From assembly GCF_025403375.1 (NCBI RefSeq), contig NZ_JAMPTM010000029.1:1-38860 (forward strand): DNA of 38,860 nucleotides. The letters run 5' to 3'. Made by a program: the position numbers and the translations under genes. The notes below the pieces were generated by a model. The model did not search any database. It saw nothing but the letters and a program-made list of their open reading frames with translations, and was not told where the DNA came from. This DNA is from Frankia gtarii (GTDB lineage: Bacteria; Actinomycetota; Actinomycetes; Frankiales; Frankiaceae). This document shows positions 33,716-38,860 of the stretch, piece by piece; positions within the stretch are counted from its first letter, which is position 1, and each line of letters starts with the position of its first letter.

Positions 33716-36700
33716 CTAGGCTGCGCGCACGGAGGCCAGGGCACGGTGTGCCTCGTCCGCCCAGTGGGCGGCACCCCAGCGTTCGGCGACCGCGAGCGCG
33801 TGCTGGAAGTGGTCGGCGGCGTCGGGGGACCGGTCGAGAAAAAGGGCGAGATCACCGAGGGTGTGGGCCACCGGCCGCATCGCCAGCGACAGGCTCAGGG
33901 TGCCGGGTAACTGCCCGCGCAGCGGTAGCAGGTCGGCGTACATCGTGCGGGCGAGCGAACGGTCGGCGACGGCGATGGCGGCCTCGGCGCGCAGCACGCC
34001 CAGAGCCGAATAGAGAAAATCGGGTCGCAGCGGCTCGGCCGCGGCGTGCAACCGCGCGGCCTGGGCGGGCTGGCCGTCCCGGGCCAGCGCAAGCGTGAGC
34101 AGGTCGATCATGACCGGCCCGTGGGCGGCGAGCAGGTCGTCGGCCCGCGCGGCGAACTCGGCCATCCGGCCCTGCGTCATGCGCAGCGTGGCCAGGGCCA
34201 GCAGCTGGAAGCCGGCGGCGTGGATCGACCCGTGGCGCAGCATCCGGACGCTCGCCTCGCAGTACCGGCGCTCGGCGTCGTCGAGGTCGCCGGCGATGTG
34301 CGCGAGCATCGCCTGCCCGTAGTCGCCGACGCCCTCGGCCTCCGGCATGCGGTACAGGCGGGCGAGGTCCATCCCGTCCGCGACGAAGCGCCGGACGCCG
34401 GCGACGTCGGAGTCGGCGACCGCCGCGATGGCGCGGGTGAAGTTGCCGAAGGAACGGTAGGCGGGCAGGTCGTGCCCGACGCCGAGCTCGATCAGCTCCT
34501 GGCCGACGCGGCCCCGCTGCGGCCAGTCGGCCTCGTGGGTGCGCACCCTGACCAACGCGGTGAGGGCAAGGGCACGCAGGGCGGGATCGTCCCCGTCGGC
34601 GGCCAGCGTGACCGCCTCCTCGGCAGCCAGCCGGGATCGGTCGCCGTCCTCGCCGGCGAGCTCGGTGCTCAGGGCGTCCAACAGCCTGCAGCGCACGGCG
34701 GCGTCGAGGCCACGCCGATCGAGCAGACGGGTGAGCATCGCGACGACGGGGGTGTCCACGGTCCCGTAGGGACGGGTCTGCCACGGAGTCGGTTCGGTCC
34801 AGGCGGTGAAGGCTGCGATCAGCAGATCCTCGCGACCGGCCGCCTCGGCGAGATCGATGGCCCGTTGCCGGGTGGTGCGCGCGGCTGCCACCGCGCCGGC
34901 GCGTACCTGCGCCCGCAGCAACCGGCCGAGCAGCATCACCCGCTCGGCGTCGCGATCGTCGCCGGGGCGCGCGGGATCGTCGCCGGGGGGCGCGGGATCG
35001 CCGGCCGGAATACGGTCGAAGCTGTCGAGCGCGCCCGCGAGCAGGTCCGCCGAGGTGTCGTGGGCGTAGCGGCGTTCGGCGATCTGCGCCGCCCGAACCG
35101 CGTAGTCGACGGCGCGCCGCGCCGTGGCCGCCGAGGCGGCCCGGATGTAGTGGTGGGCCAGCGCCGGCAGGTTGTCGGGCTGCAACCGCGCGAGGGCGGC
35201 GCCGAGTCTGCTGTGCATGCGGGCGCGGCGTAGCTGACTGAGATCGGTGCTCAGGGTGTCCCGGACGAGGGCGTGGGTGAACCGGACCCGTCCCGGCGCG
35301 GGCTCGGTGAGCAGACCGGCGATGAGCCCGGCATCCAGGGCATCGAGCACGCCCTCCTCGTCGGTGCTGGCCGCGTCGATGAGCACCTCGACGTCGGCTT
35401 CCCGGCCGGCGACGGCGGCCAGCCGCAGCACCGCCACCGACGCCTCGGGCAGGCGCGCGAGCCGCCGGCGAAGCACGTCGCGCACCCCGTCCGGCACCTC
35501 GGAAAGCGCGACGAGCGCCCCTTCACTGGCGAGGAGCCGGGCACTCTCCCACACGTGGAACGGGTTTCCTCCGGTGCGTTCGGCGAGGGCCAGCACGGTG
35601 TCGGGGTCGACGGGCGGCTGGCAGACCGCCCCGATGACGTCGGCGACGGCCGCCCGCGAGAGCCCACCCAACGTCAGGCGCAGCGGTGAACGGGCGGCCA
35701 GCCCGGCGAGAGCCTCGGCCAGGCCCGGGTCGGCCTCCCCGTCCCGGTAGGCCGCCAGCAGCAGGATCGGCGCATCGGTCACCTGCGTACCGACCGCACC
35801 GAGCAGAGCCAGGGTCTCCGCGTCGGCCCAGTGCAGATCGTCCAGGACGATCGCCAGCCTTCCCGCCGGATTCCGCTCGGCGACCATTCGTAGCCATGCC
35901 ATCACTGCACGGTGTAGTCGGAACCGACCGGCCGAGGCGTCGACACGGTCCCGCCGATCCACGTCCACGTCCACGTTCATGTCGACGTCGACGTCGACGT
36001 CGACGTTCATGGGCCTGTGACCCGGCGGGTCGTCGGTCATCCGGTGCGAGAGGAGAGGTTCGAGAAGTTCGGCCAGCGCAGCCGGCGGGGGAGCGGCGTC
36101 GGCCAGGTCGCGCAGAGCCTGCAGCCACGCCCAGGCCGGGGGAGCCCCCTCGGCCTCAAGACACTGCCCGGTCACGACCAGCCAGCCGGCCCCGTCGAGC
36201 TGGTGGCGCAACCGCCGCAACAGCGCGGACTTCCCGGCGCCCGGTTCGCCGCTGACCAGTGCGATCCTCGCGCGATCGGCACCGACCTCGGCGGCGACGT
36301 CCGCCAGCGCGGTGAGTTCCCGCTCGCGACCGGCGAACAGCTCGGCGGCTGGCGCGGCGGCCGGCAACGGTTGCGGCACTCCATCCGGTTCCGGTGCTCG
36401 GGCTGGTTCCGGTGCTCCGCCCGGCTCGGATGATCCGCGTGGCGCGGGCACCGGGGGGCGCATCGCCGCATCAAGGACGTCCCGGTCCTGCCGGAGGATC
36501 GCCTCCTCCAGATGGGCGAGTTCGGGGCCCGGGTCCAGACCGAGCTCCTCGGCCAGCCGCCGACGGGCGCGGCGCAGCGCGTCGAGGGCGTCGGCCTGGC
36601 GGCTGCTGCCCCACAGGGAAAGGGCCAGCAGCCGCCAGCCCTCCTCCCGCAGGGGCTCGCGCCGGGTGAGCGTGTCCGCGAGTCGCACGGCGGCGGACAG

Positions 36701-37231
36701 GTCGCCGGCGCGCAGTTCGACGGCGGCGAGCATCTCCCGGGCCTCGACGCGAAGTTCCGCCAACCGGGTGGTCTCGGCCGTGGCCCAGGATTCGTCGGCG
36801 ACCTCACCGAACGCGTCGCCGCGCCACAGTGACAGGCCCTCGGAGATCAGCGCCCGGGATGTGGTGCCGGCGGCGGTGTTGCGCCGGGCCTCGCGCAGCA
36901 GCGACTCGAACCGCCAGGCGTCCACCGCATCCCGGTCGAGCGCGACGGCATAACCCGGGTTCGCGCTGATGAGGATCGTCGACGGTGTCCTCGGCGGCCG
37001 CCCCGGCTCCAGCAGCCGGCGCAGATTGGAGACGTAGGACTGCAGGGAGGTCACGGCCTTGGCCGGTGGTTCGCCGCGCCACAGATCCTCGATCAACCTG
37101 CCGACCGAGACGAGCTCGCCGCGGGCGACGACGAGCCGGGCGAGAACCGCCCGTTGCCGCGGCCCGCCCAGGGCGACGGCGCGTCCGCCCACCTCGACCG
37201 CCAGCGGGCCGAGCACTCGGATCCGGACCAT
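33716..37231 (-). CDS. AfsR/SARP-type BTAD regulator with NTPase and TPR-like regions
   Basis: 1171 residues. Residues 1-95 are an OmpR/SARP-type DNA-binding domain (RIRVLGPLAVEVGGRAVALGGPRQRAVLARL, LIEDLWRGEPPAKAVTSLQSYVSNLRRLLEPG). Residues about 100-250 are the BTAD domain (DAWRFESLL, LSLWRGDAFGEV, LADTLTRREPLREEGWRLLALSLW). An NTPase module (about 300-600) has Walker A SGEPGAGKSALLRRL and Walker B LAIVLDDLHWADAE. The rest is helical-repeat-like to the end, with no LuxR HTH. A (Val-Asp)n insert at about 410-425 is unusual. ATG 37231 starts right at the domain. Such proteins activate secondary-metabolite or stress genes. Three 11-bp-spaced direct repeats upstream fit a SARP site. Confidence 0.93.
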   Translation of the reverse strand: MVRIRVLGPLAVEVGGRAVALGGPRQRAVLARLVVARGELVSVGRLIEDLWRGEPPAKAVTSLQSYVSNLRRLLEPGRPPRTPSTILISANPGYAVALDRDAVDAWRFESLLREARRNTAAGTTSRALISEGLSLWRGDAFGEVADESWATAETTRLAELRVEAREMLAAVELRAGDLSAAVRLADTLTRREPLREEGWRLLALSLWGSSRQADALDALRRARRRLAEELGLDPGPELAHLEEAILRQDRDVLDAAMRPPVPAPRGSSEPGGAPEPARAPEPDGVPQPLPAAAPAAELFAGRERELTALADVAAEVGADRARIALVSGEPGAGKSALLRRLRHQLDGAGWLVVTGQCLEAEGAPPAWAWLQALRDLADAAPPPAALAELLEPLLSHRMTDDPPGHRPMNVDVDVDVDMNVDVDVDRRDRVDASAGRFRLHRAVMAWLRMVAERNPAGRLAIVLDDLHWADAETLALLGAVGTQVTDAPILLLAAYRDGEADPGLAEALAGLAARSPLRLTLGGLSRAAVADVIGAVCQPPVDPDTVLALAERTGGNPFHVWESARLLASEGALVALSEVPDGVRDVLRRRLARLPEASVAVLRLAAVAGREADVEVLIDAASTDEEGVLDALDAGLIAGLLTEPAPGRVRFTHALVRDTLSTDLSQLRRARMHSRLGAALARLQPDNLPALAHHYIRAASAATARRAVDYAVRAAQIAERRYAHDTSADLLAGALDSFDRIPAGDPAPPGDDPARPGDDRDAERVMLLGRLLRAQVRAGAVAAARTTRQRAIDLAEAAGREDLLIAAFTAWTEPTPWQTRPYGTVDTPVVAMLTRLLDRRGLDAAVRCRLLDALSTELAGEDGDRSRLAAEEAVTLAADGDDPALRALALTALVRVRTHEADWPQRGRVGQELIELGVGHDLPAYRSFGNFTRAIAAVADSDVAGVRRFVADGMDLARLYRMPEAEGVGDYGQAMLAHIAGDLDDAERRYCEASVRMLRHGSIHAAGFQLLALATLRMTQGRMAEFAARADDLLAAHGPVMIDLLTLALARDGQPAQAARLHAAAEPLRPDFLYSALGVLRAEAAIAVADRSLARTMYADLLPLRGQLPGTLSLSLAMRPVAHTLGDLALFLDRSPDAADHFQHALAVAERWGAAHWADEAHRALASVRAA
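35959..36010 (-). repeat. 6-bp tandem repeat coding a Val-Asp run
   Basis: Repeats of GTCGAC and GTGGAC (as read on the minus strand), interrupted by ATGAAC, encode NVDVDVDVDMNVDVDVD inside the NTPase module of the AfsR-like protein. In-frame slippage would change the run without breaking the gene. Confidence 0.85.
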
Positions 37232-37285
37232 CGCGTACCGATCCTATCCATCCGGTCCAAGCCATTCGGCGAACCGGCGGGACGG

Positions 37286-37314
37286 CTCCAACTCAGCTCC
37301 ACGAGCGCTCCAAG
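37286..37314. promoter_or_regulatory. SARP-type direct repeats, 11-bp period
   Basis: GCTCCAA, GCTCCAC and GCTCCAA begin at 37286, 37297 and 37308: three heptamers with exactly 11-bp spacing (4-bp gaps). This is the classic layout of SARP binding sites. It lies 55-83 bp upstream of the AfsR-like start and about 130 bp upstream of the divergent hemerythrin gene. Confidence 0.6.
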
Positions 37315-37336
37315 TGCCGCCGCCGATGCTGATCCC

Positions 37337-37362
37337 AGCTCAACCGAACAGCTCAACCGAAC
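37337..37362. repeat. 13-bp tandem duplication
   Basis: Two exact copies of AGCTCAACCGAAC side by side in the gap between the AfsR-like and hemerythrin genes. Confidence 0.85.
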
Positions 37363-37383
37363 AGTCCGACCGCGGCCCAGGAG

Positions 37384-37424
37384 GGCCGCGGATCCGGAAA
37401 GGCCGCGGATCCGGAAAGGCCGCG
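37384..37424. repeat. 17-bp tandem duplication in the hemerythrin leader
   Basis: Two exact copies of GGCCGCGGATCCGGAAA and a partial third (GGCCGCG), ending 17 bp before the hemerythrin start. The unit contains a self-complementary CCGCGG and can form alternative hairpins. Confidence 0.85.
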
Positions 37425-37441
37425 ACCGAGAGAGGAAAATC

Positions 37442-38215
37442 GTGACCACTGCCGCAGCCCCCGACACCGACACCGAACGCCCGAACACCCAGGAGATGGC
37501 GATCATTCATCGGGCCTTCCGCCGCGAATCGCGGTTGCTGGCCGAGCTGACGGCCCGGGTTCCCGTGGGCGACACCGCCCGGGCACGGGTCCTCGCCGAT
37601 TACTTCCGGTGGTACCAGCTCGGCCTCGGCGTCCACCACCACGGTGAGGACGAGCTGGTCTGGCCGCTGCTGCTCGCCCGCCTGGACCTGGGTGCCGACG
37701 TCGTGCTGCGGATGGAGGCCCAGCACGAGGAGGTGGCCGCGAGCCTCGTCCGGGTGCAGACCGCCCTGGTGACCTGGGAGTCCGGCGCGGGCCGCTCGGA
37801 TCGGGACGCCCTCGTCGAGGCTCTCGTCGCGCACCGGGCGGTACTGATCGAGCATCTCGACGACGAGGAATCGCATTTGTTGCCACTCGCCGCCGAGTAT
37901 CTCAGCGTGCCGGAATGGGCGGCCCAGGGCGAGCACTTCCTCGCCAACACCCCGAAGGACGCGCTCCTGACCCTGCTGGGTGCCGTGTTGGAGGACGCGC
38001 AGCCGGATGAGCGCAAGGCGTTCCTCGCCGGGCTTCCGTTGCCGGCCCGCATCATCTGGTTCTCGGTCGGCCGGATCCTCTACGCGGCCCACGTGCGGCG
38101 GATCCGGGGTACTCGCCGGCCCGTTGCCGTTGCCGTTGCCGCCGACACGTCGAACGCCGTCGACAAGCCGAGCGCCGTCGACGGGGCGGCTCCCGCGACC
38201 AGGTCGGCGCGGTAG
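37442..38215 (+). CDS. Hemerythrin-domain protein
   Basis: 257 residues. The four-helix hemerythrin pattern of metal ligands is visible: IIHRAFRRE, VHHHGEDELVWPLL (H-H-x-x-x-E), EAQHEEVAASL, and HRAVLIEHLDDEESHLLPL (H-x-x-x-E with E-x-H). These should bind a di-iron centre for oxygen or NO sensing or storage. The C-terminal 80 residues lack a known domain and end in an Ala/Val-rich tail. GTG 37442 has AGAGGA upstream; the open frame further back covers the repeat-rich leader and is not family-like. Divergent from the AfsR-like gene and 3 bp upstream of a DUF4267 membrane protein gene, surely one operon. Confidence 0.93.
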   Translation: MTTAAAPDTDTERPNTQEMAIIHRAFRRESRLLAELTARVPVGDTARARVLADYFRWYQLGLGVHHHGEDELVWPLLLARLDLGADVVLRMEAQHEEVAASLVRVQTALVTWESGAGRSDRDALVEALVAHRAVLIEHLDDEESHLLPLAAEYLSVPEWAAQGEHFLANTPKDALLTLLGAVLEDAQPDERKAFLAGLPLPARIIWFSVGRILYAAHVRRIRGTRRPVAVAVAADTSNAVDKPSAVDGAAPATRSAR

Positions 38216-38218
38216 ATC

Positions 38219-38596
38219 ATGACAACCGCCCATGTTGCCTACGCGCTCTCGTGGATCGTCAGCGTCACCATCATCTTCATCGGAATACGCTTTCTGCTCG
38301 TACCCCGGGCCGCCGCGGCCGCCTTCGGCGTCGCCGTGCCGCCGGACATCGGCCAGGCCGACGCCTACTTCGCCGTCAAGGGGATCCGCGACATCGCCTC
38401 GGGGCTCGTCCCGATAGCCCTGATCCTCGCCTCGACCCAACACGCGGTCGGGTGGTTCATGCTCATGATCACCGTTGTCCCGATAGGCGACGCACTGATT
38501 GTGCTGCGCCACCAGGGACCCAAGGTCACCGCGTACGCCATTCACGGCCTCACGGCGGTGCTGCTGCTCATCACCGCGGGCCTCCTTCTCTCCTGA
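38219..38596 (+). CDS. DUF4267 membrane protein
   Basis: 125 residues with four hydrophobic helices at about 5-27, 55-72, 76-93 and 103-124. The pattern ALSWIVSVTIIFIGIRFLLVPRAAAAAFGV and YFAVKGIRDIASGLVPIALIL is that of DUF4267 small inner-membrane proteins of unknown function. ATG 38219 follows the hemerythrin stop by 3 nt, so translation is probably coupled. A hairpin terminator lies 35 bp downstream. Confidence 0.9.
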   Translation: MTTAHVAYALSWIVSVTIIFIGIRFLLVPRAAAAAFGVAVPPDIGQADAYFAVKGIRDIASGLVPIALILASTQHAVGWFMLMITVVPIGDALIVLRHQGPKVTAYAIHGLTAVLLLITAGLLLS

Positions 38597-38631
38597 CGAT
38601 CACAGCTCGCCCGGGATGGTGCCCCGACGCG

Positions 38632-38654
38632 AGGCCGGGATCGCCCGGCCTTTC
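38632..38654 (+). terminator. Intrinsic terminator after the hemerythrin operon
   Basis: AGGCCGGG (38632-38639) and CCCGGCCT (38644-38651) form an 8-bp stem with a 4-nt loop followed by TTTC, 35 bp after the DUF4267 stop. Confidence 0.75.
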
Positions 38655-38701
38655 GGTGGGGCACTGGACGTTGGCCGGGCTTGCGCGGTTTACCGGGGCG
38701 G

Positions 38702-38860
38702 GCCTTCGACGTCGACCACCGCAGCATCTGTCTGCGCATTGAGCCGCTGCTGCCCAGGACGGGTGGTCGTGGTGGCCGGTGGGCGGACCACCGTCAGACG
38801 ATCAACGGGATTCTGTCGCGGGAACGGACCGGGGCGCCCTGACCGGACATGCCCTCCCGC
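38702..38860 (+). pseudogene. IS5-type transposase fragment with nonsense codon
   Basis: The frame reads RIEPLLPRTGGRGGRWADHR, QTINGILSRERTGAP, stop, PDMPSR. Intact IS5-family (DUF4096) transposases read ...RTGAPWRDLPER; here TGG (Trp) has become TGA at 38840. No good start precedes it and the window ends within it. Probably dead, though the rest lies outside the window. Confidence 0.75.

Noticed and set aside
34046..35233. 395-codon plus-strand open frame
   Set aside because: Antisense to the AfsR-like gene.
1..38860. tRNA, rRNA, CRISPR array or replication origin
   Set aside because: No cloverleaf, conserved rRNA segments, regularly spaced direct repeats with unique spacers, or DnaA-box cluster recognised by eye.

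Overview
The window is very GC-rich, uses GTG/TTG starts freely, and carries families typical of filamentous actinobacteria: ESX-like small proteins, a BTAD/SARP giant regulator, a P450 with its 3Fe-4S ferredoxin, DUF574-type methyltransferase and an ABM-truncated haemoglobin fusion. A Frankia-like or related actinomycete fits best; this is inferred from gene content only. No rRNA, tRNA or CRISPR was recognised.

Region 1 (1-19.7 kb) is the unusual part. It looks like an accessory locus of type VII secretion / polymorphic-toxin character built from duplicated modules. In order: the C-terminal part of a giant multi-module protein; unknown protein A; a right-handed beta-helix protein fused to two CbxX/CfqX-type AAA+ ATPases; a divergent Hsp70 ATPase domain tethered by one membrane helix to an extracytoplasmic ricin-type lectin; an ESX/EspC-like small protein overlapping a repeat-tailed 479-residue partner; a second copy of protein A; a proline-rich protein ending in a degenerate ADP-ribosyltransferase-like domain; a second beta-helix protein without ATPases; and a convergent ECF sigma factor. 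The ESX core (EccB/C/D/E, mycosin) is not here, so any secretion link is inference.

Region 2 (19.7-21.2 kb) is a scar: a decayed IS605-type tnpB with several lesions and a missing 3' end, then about 700 bp with two AT-rich palindromes.

Region 3 (21.2-28.8 kb) is metabolic and transport: a branched-chain amino acid-type substrate-binding lipoprotein ending in a strong nested hairpin, an MpaB-like oxygenase, a chimeric gene remnant (sensor kinase N-terminus joined to a polyketide synthase ACP tail), a P450-ferredoxin pair, an APC permease with a LysR regulator, and an HxlR regulator.

Region 4 (28.8-38.9 kb) has the HxlR gene divergent from the ABM-truncated haemoglobin gene across a perfect 14-bp inverted repeat, then a TesB thioesterase, a DUF574 methyltransferase, a YbaK-like deacylase, an SDR divergent from an ArsR regulator, a 1171-residue AfsR-like regulator, and a hemerythrin-DUF4267 operon. 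Three direct repeats with exact 11-bp spacing, as expected of a SARP site, lie between the regulator and the hemerythrin gene. The window ends in an IS5-type transposase fragment with a nonsense codon.
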